A stretch of DNA of 64,000 bases. Source: CAVSUB01 sp963730995 (GTDB lineage: Bacteria; Acidobacteriota; Vicinamibacteria; Vicinamibacterales; 2-12-FULL-66-21). Shown here piece after piece: positions 36,052 through 45,244 of this stretch. Location: assembly GCA_963730995.1 (NCBI GenBank), contig CAVSUB010000009.1, forward strand, positions 558,001 through 622,000, given 5' to 3'. The notes under the pieces were generated by a model. It saw nothing but the letters and a program-made list of their open reading frames with translations. It did no database searches and was not told the DNA's origin. A program made the translations under genes and the position numbers. Within the stretch, counting starts at the first letter, position 1; the number at the start of each line of letters is the position of its first letter.

Positions 36052-37058
36052 TGGTGCTGTCCTTCGACGCTTCCGGACGCGTCCTGCGCTGCGGCCGCTA
36101 CGCCCGCGAGCTCACCAGCCGCCTGTGGCGTCTCGTCCGTGGTCACCTGCAGGAAGATCTCTTCGAGGCTCATCCGCATCGGCCGCAACTCGAGCAGCCC
36201 CCATCCCCGATTCACTACCGCGCGGGCTATTTCGCGGCGGACGTCGGTGCCGCGGTCGCTCTCGACCTCGAATCCGCCGCCTGACGGTCCATCCGCCGCG
36301 CTGACCCGCGTGACGCCGGGTATCTGAGCGAGTGTCGGACCAGGCTCGTCGGCTCCCGCATCCACCTGCACGTACATCGTCTCCGCGCCTTTCAGGCGTG
36401 TCGTCAGATTGTCCGGCGTATCGACCGCCACCACCCGCCCGCGATTGATGATGACCACTCGCTGGCACGTCTGCGCCACTTCGGGAAGGATGTGCGTGCT
36501 GAGGACGATCGTGTGATCGCCGGCGAGGCTTCGGATGAGGGCTCGCGTCTCGATGATCTGCTTCGGGTCGAGGCCGGCGGTAGGCTCGTCGAGGATCAGC
36601 ACGTCCGGATTGTGGATGAGCGCCTGACCAAGTCCGACGCGCTGACGGTATCCCTTGGAGAGCTTTGCGCAGTGCCGATCCGCCATGTCCGCCACACGGG
36701 TTCGTTCCATGACGCTCGTGACGCGCTGCTTCCGCTCCGATGCCGGAACGCCCTTGATCCTGGCGACGAAGTCCAGGTATTCGCGGACGGTCATGTCGGG
36801 GTAGAGCGGGGGCGTCTCGGGAAGGTAACCGGTGCGACGTTTGGCTTCGATCGGATTGGTGAAGATGTCGAAGCCCGCGACGGTCGCGCGGCCTTCGGTG
36901 GCCGGCATGTAGCCCGTCAGAATCCTCATCGTCGTGGTCTTCCCGGCGCCGTTCGGACCGAGAAATCCAAGGATCTCCCCGCGTTCCACTCGAAAGCTGA
37001 CATCGTCCACGGCCGTCACGCGGCCGTAGCGTTTGGTGACGTGCTGAACCTCAATCAC
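36048..37058 (-). CDS. ABC transporter ATP-binding protein (GldA type)
   Basis: About 336 residues from GTG 37058, preceded by GGAG at five bases; an in-frame start at 37079 is less likely. Walker A GPNGAGKTTT, Q-loop GYLPETPPLYP, signature LSKGYRQRVGLGQAL, Walker B VLILDEPTAGLD, H-loop STHILPEV. A roughly 100-residue C-terminal extension (YVQVDAGADEPGPTLAQIPG onward) is typical of the gliding-type/exporter ATPases. First gene of a five-gene minus-strand operon. The transported substrate is unknown; the name does not imply gliding motility. Confidence 0.93.
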   Translation of the reverse strand: MIEVQHVTKRYGRVTAVDDVSFRVERGEILGFLGPNGAGKTTTMRILTGYMPATEGRATVAGFDIFTNPIEAKRRTGYLPETPPLYPDMTVREYLDFVARIKGVPASERKQRVTSVMERTRVADMADRHCAKLSKGYRQRVGLGQALIHNPDVLILDEPTAGLDPKQIIETRALIRSLAGDHTIVLSTHILPEVAQTCQRVVIINRGRVVAVDTPDNLTTRLKGAETMYVQVDAGADEPGPTLAQIPGVTRVSAADGPSGGGFEVESDRGTDVRREIARAVVNRGWGLLELRPMRMSLEEIFLQVTTDETPQAAGELAGVAAAAQDASGSVEGQHQ

Positions 37059-37394
37059 AGTAACTCCAGCGCAGGGCAATGCCCGTCTGCGCGATCCGCG
37101 GTCGGCTTTCGCTGGGACGTCATTGTCGGTGGCTCGGGCCGGGCCGCAGCCCTATTGCAAGGATCATGGGACCACGACCCGGAGCCGGGAACTCACACGT
37201 AAGGTATAGACAGAAAGCCGATTACCGACAGATCCCGGATAGTAGCGACAGCGGGAAAAGTGTGTCAAGCCCGCCTCAATGGGGCAATCTGCAGTCGGCA
37301 GTCTGCGGTCGGCGGTCGACAGTCACAGTCAGCAGTCACAGTCAGCAGTCGCAGTCAGCAGTCACAGTCAGCAGTTGCAGTCAGCTTATCTGAC
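37059..37394. repeat. Spacer between divergent operons with a CAGTCACAGTCAG word array
   Basis: The 390-base gap 37059-37448 holds no supportable gene. At 37291-37385 it consists of CAGTCNCAGTCAGCAGTC-type words, about nine units of 7-14 nt. The first 200 bases are ordinary unique sequence that should contain the minus-strand operon promoter. A short stretch at 37108-37150 translates to something like a FAD-binding GGSG loop but is too short to call. Confidence 0.7.
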
Positions 37395-37445
37395 TTGAAA
37401 GCAGGCGCGGGGCCGCGATAATATATGAGCGACTGCTCATATATT
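37395..37445 (+). promoter_or_regulatory. Promoter and ArsR/SmtB operator of the arsR-cadA operon
   Basis: TTGAAA (37395-37400), 16 bases, GATAAT (37417-37422) form a good sigma-70 promoter. Overlapping the -10 box is a perfect 11-4-11 palindrome, 37420-37445, with half-site ATATATGAGC and spacer GACT. Its AT-rich ATATGAGC half resembles known SmtB/CadC/CzrA operators. Regulator binding there would occlude RNA polymerase. No equally good palindrome occurs in the neighbouring spacers. Confidence 0.85.
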
Positions 37446-37448
37446 CAG

Positions 37449-37844
37449 ATGTTGAACCTCGACAAGGCCCATGTCTCCAGCGTCCCGGCCATTGAAGAGC
37501 CCTGCGACGCCCCTCATCTCGACCCTCGGGGAACCGAAGCCCGCCGAGGAAGGCTGATGTCGGCGGATGCCGTACGGGACGTCGCCGATACATTCCGCAT
37601 CCTTGGAGATCCTACGCGGATCCGGATCCTCGATGCGCTCAGCGGCGGCGAGCTCTGCGTCTGTGACATCGCCAGCCTTGCCGCAATCAGCGAATCGGCC
37701 GTTTCCCATCAACTTCGCCTCTTGAGGAGCATGCGCCTCGTCAAGTCGCGCCGGGCCGGGCGGCTCGTCTTTTACGCGCTCGACGATCAGCACATCATCG
37801 AGCTTCTGCGCCAGGCTCACACGCACGTCGAGGAGCCGAAGTGA
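37449..37844 (+). CDS. ArsR/SmtB-family metal-sensing repressor
   Basis: Winged-helix repressor of about 131 residues that should release DNA on binding Zn, Cd or Pb. It carries both known metal-site types: the alpha-3 motif ELCVCD and the alpha-5 motif D-x-H-x10-H-x2-E (DDQHIIELLRQAHTHVEE). DNA-recognition helix: ISESAVSHQLRLLRSMRLV. ATG 37449 is chosen because an in-frame ATG at 37425 lies inside the operator. A later ATG 37557 with GAGGAAGG before it is possible but would lose an N-terminus containing Cys and His. GTGA overlap with the ATPase gene. Confidence 0.9.
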   Translation: MLNLDKAHVSSVPAIEEPCDAPHLDPRGTEARRGRLMSADAVRDVADTFRILGDPTRIRILDALSGGELCVCDIASLAAISESAVSHQLRLLRSMRLVKSRRAGRLVFYALDDQHIIELLRQAHTHVEEPK

Positions 37845-39961
37845 CGACCTGCACGGTCTGCGAGCTGCACGCCGAGTCGGTCTTCAAGATCGAGGGGATG
37901 GACTGCCACGAGGAGGTCACCATCCTCGAGCAGCGATTGAAGCGTCTCGCGGGGCTCGAGTCGCTCGACGCGGACGTGCTCGGCCAGCGCCTCAGCGTCA
38001 AGTACGACGCCGCCAAGCTCAGTACCAGCCTCATCGCGGAAGCGGTGGCGCAGACGGGCATGCGCGCCTGGCTCGAACATGAGGAGCCGCGGCCCGCAGC
38101 CGGTTCTCACGTGTGGCGCGATGCCCTGATTCTGATGTCCGCAGTGCTGGTGGGTGCCGGCTTCGTCGTGGAGCTCACCGCCGGCGATCGACGATGGGCC
38201 GCTCTGCCTTTCGCGCTCGCCATCGTCACCGGCGGCGTCCATACGGCAAAACGGGCGTGGATGTCGGTTCGCGGGCGCACCCTCGACATTTACGTGCTCA
38301 TGCTGGTCGCTGTCGCCGGCGCGGTGGCGCTCGGGCAATGGTCCGAAGGAGCCTCGGTCGTTTTCCTCTTCGCGCTCGCACAGCTTCTCGAGTCCCGGGC
38401 GATGGAGCGCGCGCGGGGAGCGATTCGGGCGCTCATGGATCTCGCGCCTCAGACCGCACTCGTCACTCGAGGTGGTGTGGAGAGCGTACTGTCCGTCGAC
38501 GACGTCCGCGTCGGCGATGTCGTCATCGTCAGGCCCGGCGAGAAAATCCCGCTCGACGGCCGGGTGACGACCGGAACGAGCCACGTCAATCAGGCGCCGG
38601 TGACGGGCGAGTCGCTCCCTGTCGAGAAGGCGCCGGGCGACGACGTGTTTGGAGGAACAATAAACGGCCGGAACGCGCTCGAAGTCGAAGTGACGCGGCT
38701 GCGCCGCGACTCCACGATCGCACGCATCATTCATCTCGTGGAACGCGCACAGGCGCAGCGCGCCCCGAGCCAGACCTTCGTCGATCGGTTCGCACGGCTG
38801 TACACGCCGGCCGTGCTCGTCCTCGCCGCGGGTGTTGCTGTCGTTCCGCCCATGCTCGGCGGGACCTGGAGCACGTGGATCTATCGATCGCTGGTTCTGC
38901 TCGTGATCTCCTGCCCCTGCGCGCTCGTGATCTCGACGCCGGTCTCGATCGTGTCGGCGCTTGCAGCTGCGGCGCGCAAGGGAGTCCTGATCAAGGGAGG
39001 CGCCCGGCTCGAAAAGCTTGCGGCGGTACGGTGCGTGGCCTTCGACAAGACCGGCACGCTGACGACAGGGCAGCTGCGCGTCACTGACGTGATTGGCGTG
39101 AATGGCGTGGCACCGCGAGAGATCCTTGCCGCGGCGGCATCGCTCGAGAAAAGGTCCGAACATCCGATCGGCCGCGCCATCGTCGAGCGCGCTCTGGCCG
39201 ACGGGCTGGCGATCACCGCGGCTGCCGGATTCCAGTCGCTGCCGGGGCGAGGCGCCGAAGCGCTGATCGGAACGTCCCACGTGCTTGTCGGGAGCCATCG
39301 TCTGTTCGAAGAGCGGCGGCTCTGCTCGCCGGAGATGCACTCGGCCACCGAGTCTTTGGCGGATCAGGGCCGGAGCACGGTGATGGTGGCGACAAACGGC
39401 ACGCCTGTCGGGGTCATCGGCGTGGCCGATCATGTGCGCGAAACTGCCCGCGACACGGTCGGCCTGCTGCGGTCGCACGGCGTGACGCACGTCGTGCTGC
39501 TCACGGGCGATCACGAAGCCGCCGCCCGGGCGCTGGCCGAATCGGTGGGTGCGGACGAGTACCGGGCGTCGCTGCTTCCGGCCGACAAGGCGATCGCCGT
39601 CGAGGAGCTCCGTCGGACGCACGGCGCCCTCGCGATGGTCGGCGACGGCGTGAACGACGCGCCGGCGCTGGCGTCCGCCGACGTCGGTATCGCGATGGGT
39701 GTGGCTGGCACGGACGTGGCGCTCGAGACCGCGGACGTCGCGCTGATGGCAGACGAACTGGCGAAGATTCCCTACACGCTGCGCCTGAGCCGCGCGACGA
39801 CGCGCAACATCCGGGCGAACATCGGGTTCTCGCTCGCGATCAAGGGAGTATTCCTCGTCATGGCGATCGCGGGTTCCGCCACGCTCTGGATGGCCGTTCT
39901 CGCCGATATGGGCGCCTCGCTCGTCGTGATCGGGAACGCGCTGCGGTTGTTGAGAGAGTAG
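37841..39961 (+). CDS. cadA: Heavy-metal P1B-type ATPase (Zn/Cd/Pb exporter)
   Basis: 706 residues. The N-terminus has CTVC and a heavy-metal-associated domain with the variant loop GMDCHEEV, which has one Cys plus acidic residues, as in Zn/Cd/Pb pumps rather than Cu pumps. Core: TGESLPVEK, CPC motif SCPCALVISTPVSI near 358, phosphorylation site DKTGTLT at 402, EHPIGRA (HP locus), GDGVNDAPALASADVGIAMG. Exports divalent metal from the cytoplasm under control of the preceding ArsR protein. A long antisense frame across it is a shadow. Confidence 0.94.
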   Translation: MTTCTVCELHAESVFKIEGMDCHEEVTILEQRLKRLAGLESLDADVLGQRLSVKYDAAKLSTSLIAEAVAQTGMRAWLEHEEPRPAAGSHVWRDALILMSAVLVGAGFVVELTAGDRRWAALPFALAIVTGGVHTAKRAWMSVRGRTLDIYVLMLVAVAGAVALGQWSEGASVVFLFALAQLLESRAMERARGAIRALMDLAPQTALVTRGGVESVLSVDDVRVGDVVIVRPGEKIPLDGRVTTGTSHVNQAPVTGESLPVEKAPGDDVFGGTINGRNALEVEVTRLRRDSTIARIIHLVERAQAQRAPSQTFVDRFARLYTPAVLVLAAGVAVVPPMLGGTWSTWIYRSLVLLVISCPCALVISTPVSIVSALAAAARKGVLIKGGARLEKLAAVRCVAFDKTGTLTTGQLRVTDVIGVNGVAPREILAAAASLEKRSEHPIGRAIVERALADGLAITAAAGFQSLPGRGAEALIGTSHVLVGSHRLFEERRLCSPEMHSATESLADQGRSTVMVATNGTPVGVIGVADHVRETARDTVGLLRSHGVTHVVLLTGDHEAAARALAESVGADEYRASLLPADKAIAVEELRRTHGALAMVGDGVNDAPALASADVGIAMGVAGTDVALETADVALMADELAKIPYTLRLSRATTRNIRANIGFSLAIKGVFLVMAIAGSATLWMAVLADMGASLVVIGNALRLLRE

Positions 39962-39965
39962 GGCC

Positions 39966-40005
39966 GGGCCTTCAGGCCCCGCCGCCGCGGGCTCGAGCCC
40001 GCGGC
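39966..40005. terminator. Double hairpin between convergent genes (bidirectional terminator candidate)
   Basis: GGGCC-TTCA-GGCCC at 39966-39979, then a perfect 22-nt palindrome at 39984-40005 centred on CTCGAG. Lies between cadA (plus) and the PilZ gene (minus). No T-run, so Rho-independent activity is uncertain. The GGGCCTTCAGGCCC motif, inverted, recurs at 63168-63187. Confidence 0.55.
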
Positions 40006-40032
40006 CCACGGGCAGGGCAATCACACCGTGAA

Positions 40033-40755
40033 CTACGCCTTCCGGTTGCTGAAGAAGTGCTGATCGACGAACTGATCGATCGCCGCCTGATCGGCCGCTT
40101 CCACCTTCTCGAATTGCAGTCCCATCCCGATCCTGCGATCGCTCCAGGCCACCCTGGATTCCGCTTCGACGTCGCGCTTCGATCCGGGTAGCCGGAAGCG
40201 GGCCTTGAGCTTCGATCCGCTTTCATGCGGGCTCATCGTTCGAATGGCGACGCCACCCTTGCTCAAGTTCAGGGTCAATGCCGCCGCAATCGTGTTTCCG
40301 AACCGATAGGCGATTGGGATTCCGAGGATTACTCTCGGACTGCCGCGACGATTGAAGTTGTCGGGATAGAGATGCGGTGCGAGCGATGGCAGGATATGCT
40401 GTACCGCGCTGTATTCGTTGATGTAACCGGATACGCCAAGTGAGGCCAGCTCACGCACCTCGTCCGCAGCGGCAATGGTGCCGCTGAACACGAGAATCGG
40501 CACGCGCCCGCCGTCGAGCTTCCGAATCGCGCGGACGATGTCGACCCCGCCGGAGTGTGGTAGCCGCAGGTCGAGGACGATGAGGTCGATCCGATCGAGA
40601 TCGCCCCGGACCCGCGCCAGCAGCTCTGCCGCGCTCTTGACGGACAGGGGCGTATGTCCGGCGCCGACGAGGGCCGCCGCGAAACGGTCCCTGACAAACG
40701 CCGTATCGTCGGCGACGATGATGGTCTTTGTAACAGCCACTGCAGGATGTCGCAC
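40033..40755 (-). CDS. Response regulator with C-terminal PilZ domain
   Basis: 240 residues from GTG 40755 (GTG 40740 is an alternative). Receiver domain about 8-125: TIIVADDTAFVRDRF acidic pair, LIVLDLRLPHSGG phosphoacceptor Asp, VFSGTIAAADE Thr/Ser. The switch Lys seems replaced (GVSGYINEYS instead of a Lys-Pro), so phosphorylation may be atypical. The PilZ-like domain follows (NFNRRGSPRVILGIPIAYRF, TLNLSKGGVAIRT, AWSDRRIGMGLQFE), with the RxxxR and later motifs expected for c-di-GMP binding. Convergent with cadA; partner kinase not in the window. Confidence 0.85.
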   Translation of the reverse strand: MRHPAVAVTKTIIVADDTAFVRDRFAAALVGAGHTPLSVKSAAELLARVRGDLDRIDLIVLDLRLPHSGGVDIVRAIRKLDGGRVPILVFSGTIAAADEVRELASLGVSGYINEYSAVQHILPSLAPHLYPDNFNRRGSPRVILGIPIAYRFGNTIAAALTLNLSKGGVAIRTMSPHESGSKLKARFRLPGSKRDVEAESRVAWSDRRIGMGLQFEKVEAADQAAIDQFVDQHFFSNRKA

Positions 40756-40898
40756 GGAGCCTGTCGGTTACGGCGATTCCGCGCGTGAGCTGATTGCAGA
40801 ATTTATCAGGTTCTCGCTATAATTCGAAGTCCGGTCGACCTCTCGTGGCCAAGCGGGAGGCACCCCGAAATCGTGTTATCGATCGTCGAGGAGCATGT

Positions 40899-41156
40899 AT
40901 GGCGACCTGTCCGGAGTGTGATGCCGAGATCGAAGTCGACGAGTTCGACGTCGACAAGGGCGACCTGATCAGTTGCCCGGACTGCGGCTCCAACCTCGAA
41001 GTCACCAGCACGTCACCACTGGAGCTCGAGCCGGCGGACGACGATGACGACGACGATGATGACGAAGAGGAAAAGGAAGACGAAGAGGACTTCGACGGAG
41101 ACGAGCTGGAAGAAGACGACGAAGAGGAGTCCGGGGGAGAGGACTGGGACGAGTGA
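40899..41156 (+). CDS. LysW-like amino-group carrier protein with a polyacidic insert
   Basis: 85 residues from ATG 40899, CGAGGAG ahead of it. The zinc ribbon is CPECDAEIEVDEFD...ISCPDCGSNLEV (Cys 4, 7, 26, 29), then SPLELEPA, as in LysW, where the C-terminus EDWGE carries the substrate on its terminal Glu. Here the final residues are GEDWDE. About 35 Asp/Glu-rich residues are inserted between the two parts, making the protein longer than the usual 54. No lysX/argX ligase or lysine/arginine genes are near. It shares GTGA with larE, which suggests a joint role. Confidence 0.8.
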   Translation: MATCPECDAEIEVDEFDVDKGDLISCPDCGSNLEVTSTSPLELEPADDDDDDDDDEEEKEDEEDFDGDELEEDDEEESGGEDWDE

Positions 41157-42041
41157 CCCACGCCCAGGCGGGCACGGACAAGGCGACGGCGGCGGGGTCG
41201 TCTTTCTCGACAGGGATTGCGGGCCCGCTCGTTTCCAAACGGAACAAACTGTACGCGCTGCTGGCTGACTTCCCAGGTCTGATCGTGGCCTACAGCGGCG
41301 GGGTCGACAGCGCGTATCTCGCCTACGCGGCCACGTCAGGTGCTCGGCGACCGATCCCTCTGCATCACGGCCAACAGTCCGAGCTACCCCGAGCGGCATC
41401 GTACTCTCGCGCTCAGGATCGCGGCGGACTTCGGGCTTCAACACGAAGTCATCACCACCAACGAAACCTCGCGGCCCGACTATCGCGCGAATCCCGCGAA
41501 CCGCTGCTACTTCTGCAAGCACGAGCTCTACACCCACCTCGCGGCGATCGGGCGCGAGCGCGGTATTCCCGTCATCGTCGACGGCAGCAACGCGGACGAT
41601 CGGGGCGACTACCGGCCGGGGCGGCAGGCCGCTCGTGAATTCGGTGTCCGGAGTCCGCTCGACGAGGTCGGGCTGACGAAGGATGAGATCCGCGAACTGT
41701 CCCGCGAGGCGGGGCTTCCGACGTGGGACGAGCCCGCGTCCGCCTGTCTGTCGTCGCGCATTCCGTACTTTTCGGAAGTCACGGAAGACAAGCTGCGGAT
41801 GATCGAGCGGGCAGAGAACGTCCTGCGCGACCTTGGCTTCCGCGTGTGCCGGGTCCGGCATCACGACACTGTGGCCAGACTCGAGATAGGCAGGGACGAG
41901 ATGGCGCGAGCTCTCGAGCCGGAGGTGGCCGACGCTATCGACCGTGAGCTGCGCGCGATCGGCTACCAGCACGTCACGCTCGATCTGCGCGGCTATCGCC
42001 TCGGCAGCCTCAACGACGCGCTGCGACTGCGCCCGATCTGA
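41153..42041 (+). CDS. larE: LarE-like ATP-dependent sacrificial sulfur transferase, with a +1 frame break
   Basis: Sulfur insertion step of nickel-pincer nucleotide synthesis. PP-loop AYSGGVDSAYLAYAAT in the first frame; after about 41336 the protein continues one frame over as VLGDRSLCITANSPSYPERH, NPANRCYFCKHELY, IVDGSNADDRGDYRPGRQAA and PASACLSSRI. Joined length about 295 residues. Three Cys (CYFC pair and the Cys of SACLSSR) correspond to the set that holds a [4Fe-4S] cluster in cluster-type LarE enzymes, as opposed to single-Cys sacrificial ones. larB, larC and larA are not in the window. Translationally coupled to the LysW-like gene. Confidence 0.85.
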
Positions 42042-42048
42042 GTCCGCT

Positions 42049-44328
42049 ATGCGCGAGAGGCCTGCCCGCGCTCGCGGCGCTGTTCCTGCTCGCCCATCTG
42101 GCCGCGCTCCCTCCCGCTCTCGACGACATAGACGCCATCAACTTCGCGCTGGGCGTCCGTGACTTCGACGTCGCGCAGCACCAGCCGCATCCGCCCGGAT
42201 ATCCGCTGTTCATCGCGCTGGGCAAGCTCTCCACGCCGCTGCTGCGCGCGGCGGGTGTCGCGTCGCCGGAAGTGCGCGGCCTGGCAGTGTGGAGTGCGCT
42301 TGCCGGAGCGGGGCTCCTGCTGCTGGTCTTCACGTTGTGGCGCACGCTCGACCCGCATCCGTTGCGACCCGCACTCGCCGCCGTGATGGCTGCGGCATCG
42401 CCTCTGTTCTGGTTCACCTCGCTTCGACCATTGAGCGACGTGTCCGGGCTGTGCGTCGCGGTCGCGGCTCTGGTCTTCATTGCCCGAGCACTGCCGGCTG
42501 GCTCGTCGTCAGCGCGAGAGCCGCCTACTCGCGCGCTGCTGGCCGGGGGATTTCTTGCCGGTCTGGCGATTGGCTTCCGATCGCAGACCGTCGTCTTGAC
42601 GGCGCCGCTTCTAGCGACTGTCCTGCTCGTCCCATGGTTCGGGATCCCGATGCGCGTTCGGCTTGGCTCGCTGGCGGCAGCTGCGGCCGGCGTCGCAGCC
42701 TGGGCGATTCCGCTCGTCGTGGCAAGCGGCGGGCTCTCCAACTATCTCAATTCGCTCGGCAGCCAAGCGGGGGAGGATTTTTCCGGCGTCGTGATGCTCT
42801 GGACGAACCGGTCGCCGAAAGTTGCCGCGCTCGCACTCCTGAACACATTCGTGCTGCCGTGGGACTCTGCGTTTCTGGCCGGAGTTGTCCTCGCTCTGGC
42901 GGCCACCGGTCTGTTCCTCCTGCTGTTCAAGTCTTCTGACGGACGGCCGGTGCTCGCGGGCGACGGTTGGCGACGGGCCGCCCTCCTGGCCGTCATGTTC
43001 GGGCCGTATGCGATTTTTCATCTCGTGTTCCAGGAGACCGTGACGGTCCGGTACGCCCTCCCGCTGGTGCTGCCGATCGCTTATCTCGTCGCGGTCTCGC
43101 TGACAGAAACCCGTCCCGTTCCCGCTCTCGTCGTCGGTTCCGCTCTCGTTGCCAGCATGTTGTGCCTCGCCGTGCCGGCGGGCTCCGCGTACGGGCGGAT
43201 TCCAAGTCCGATCTTCCGCGCGCTCGACGCGATGTCCGGCTCGCCCAATCCCGCGCCGATCGTCGGGATGCACCGGCGGATTTGGACCGAATCGCGGCGC
43301 GCCCGCAGGTGGCGAGGAGAACCGCCAGGACGGCTCCTGGCGGCGCCGCGCGATTACGAGTGGCTCGAGTTGACGCGCGCGTGGCGTGCCCGTGACGTGC
43401 CGGTGACGTGGTTCGTCGCCGATCCGCGACGAACGGACCTCGCATTGATCGATCCGGGCAGCCGGGAACTGGTCAGCTATCGCTGGCCGTTCCGTCAGAG
43501 GACCTACGCAGGCGGCGCCCGGCCGGACGAAGTCGACCTCGTCACGATTGGCAAGCCAGGCTGGTTTCTGGAACAGGGCTGGGCGCTGACGCCGGAAGTC
43601 GCCGGGGTCACCGGACGCGATGGGTGGAGGACCCCACAAGCGGCCGAGCGTCGGCTGGGTCCGCTCACGGCCGGGTGAAAGCTTGATGATGATTGGGGGG
43701 CGTCACCTCGGTGGCGCTGCGGATCCGCCGGTTCGCGTTCACGTCGCGCTCGAGGATCGGCCAATCCTGAACTTCGTGGTGACACCCGGGTATCTTCCTG
43801 CGATTCGAGCCTCTGGCAGAGGGCATGCTCGCAGCTTCCGCACCGTTCGAGAAACTGACCGTCACTGCTGATACGGAATCAGGCGGCGCCGTTCCTCCTG
43901 TCGCCATCGAGCAGTTCGATCTCCAGGCCCCCGACGTCCTCGAGCTTGGTTTCGATGAGGGCTGGCTGGAGCCTGAGTACAACCCCCAAACCGGCCGATC
44001 CTGGCGCTGGATGACCGAGCGTGCCGTGCTCGCCGTCCGTGGGGCGACCCGTGACGTGACCCTGACGATCGCTGGCGAGTCAACGCGTCGCTATTTTCGG
44101 CGCGCGTCGCGGTTGACGGTCAGCGTCGCGGGCGAGACCGTTTCAGTGCTCGAGCCCTCGAGCGATTTCGTCTCCGACGTAACAGTGCCGCGCGCGCTTC
44201 TCGTCAAAGGGAACGGCCGGATCGTCTTGACATCCGATCAGATGTTCGTTCCGGGAGATCGGGAGGGCACTGGGGATCGTCGCCATCTCGCCATTCGGAT
44301 ATACTCCGTCGCGACATCGAAAAATTGA
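42049..44328 (+). CDS. Multi-spanning glycosyltransferase-like membrane protein, broken by three +1 frame shifts
   Basis: Restoring three frames gives one protein of about 758 residues. Start ATG 42049; a shift at about 42061 leads into LPALAALFLLAHLAALPPAL and LDDIDAINFALGVRDFDVAQ, the acidic first-loop signature of ArnT/PMT-like GT-C enzymes, then about ten membrane helices. A shift at about 43628 leads to GPHKRPSVGWVRSRPG, and one at about 43790-43795 to FLRFEPLAEGMLAASAPFEK, opening a beta-rich C-terminal domain ending IRIYSVATSKN. Each break is one surplus base. Three in one gene may mean a pseudogene, or a stretch of poor sequence. Substrate unknown. Without correction it splits into at least two frames. 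Confidence 0.7.
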
Positions 44329-44461
44329 TCGACCCGCGGAGCCGGGCTGCGATCCGTGGCGCTGGGGCTGGAGGTAGGGGGCCAGCCTTCGCGGTCGGCA
44401 GCAACGGGCAGGCTCTCTCGCTTCCACCGGTAGTGTGCCGGGAGCGCACACCGGATTCCCC

Positions 44462-45200
44462 CTATAGCGGTTTTCGCGCGAGCGCCAGGAGCGAGCTGCC
44501 AGCAGGCATGTTGGTCAGCTTGAGGGCCTGTGCCTCCACCGCGAGGACGGCTGCCAGGATGGCATTGATCGGCTCCCGGGGCACGGTGATCTCGATGTCG
44601 GACTCGCGGTGGCCCGACAGGCGCTGGGCGAAGCCTGACCGAGAGGACCAGTGGGAGCAGCAGAAAGTTCGTGTAAGTGATGCGCCGGACCTCGAATCCG
44701 GTCCGTGCCAGGTGCTCCGCGAGCTCCGAGCGGCTGTAGCGTCGGACCTCTCCGCCGAGCACGGAGTGATTGCCGGTGAGAATTTTCAACGCCGCAACGT
44801 TGATCAGGATCTGTCCTCCGGGCCGCAACACCCGATACATCTCATTGAGCGCCTCTCGCTCGATCTCGTCCTCGAGCGCATACAGCACGTCGAACGAGGT
44901 GACCAGGTCGAACTGGCCGCCGGGAAAGGGCAGGCACGAGGCGGACGCGCGGGCGATACCGCGCTCGCCGCCATCGCGCGCGTACGCGAGGCCGCTCCAG
45001 GTGATGTCGATGCCCCAGGCCCGTCCGAACTGCCGGAGCATCTTCAGGTTATGGCCGGTGCCGCATCCGCAGTCGAGGATCCGCGGCGCCTGGACGCCTT
45101 CGGTCGCTTGGCCGAGCAACGGCTGGACGAAACGGCGGAATCCGTGGAACCAGAAGTGGTCGCGTTCGGCCCGTGCCGTTGCTTCGAGCAGGCGATCCAT
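44462..45200 (-). CDS. SAM-dependent methyltransferase, with a +1 frame break
   Basis: Class I methyltransferase of about 245 residues after correction. AdoMet motif I ILDCGCGTGHNLKMLRQFG, then GIDITWSGLAYA, motif II FDLVTSFDVLYALED, MYRVLRPGGQILINVAA. After TNFLLLPLVLSVR the frame shifts at about 44630-44637 and continues FAQRLSGHRESDIEITVPRE, PINAILAAVLAVEAQALKLT to TAG at 44464-44462. The ending resembles UbiG/methyltransf_11 proteins found beside glycosyltransferases. Divergent from the Pal-like gene across 44 bases. Confidence 0.82.
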
Positions 45201-45244
45201 AGATGACGGGGGGAACTCGTAACATCTATCCCAGGAGAACGTTG

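Noticed and set aside
37108..37150. Remnant of an FAD-dependent oxidoreductase
   Set aside because: A dozen residues resembling a dinucleotide-binding loop, with no further homology on either side; likely chance.
37817..40024. 735-residue minus-strand protein
   Set aside because: Antisense to cadA; His/Arg-rich shadow composition.
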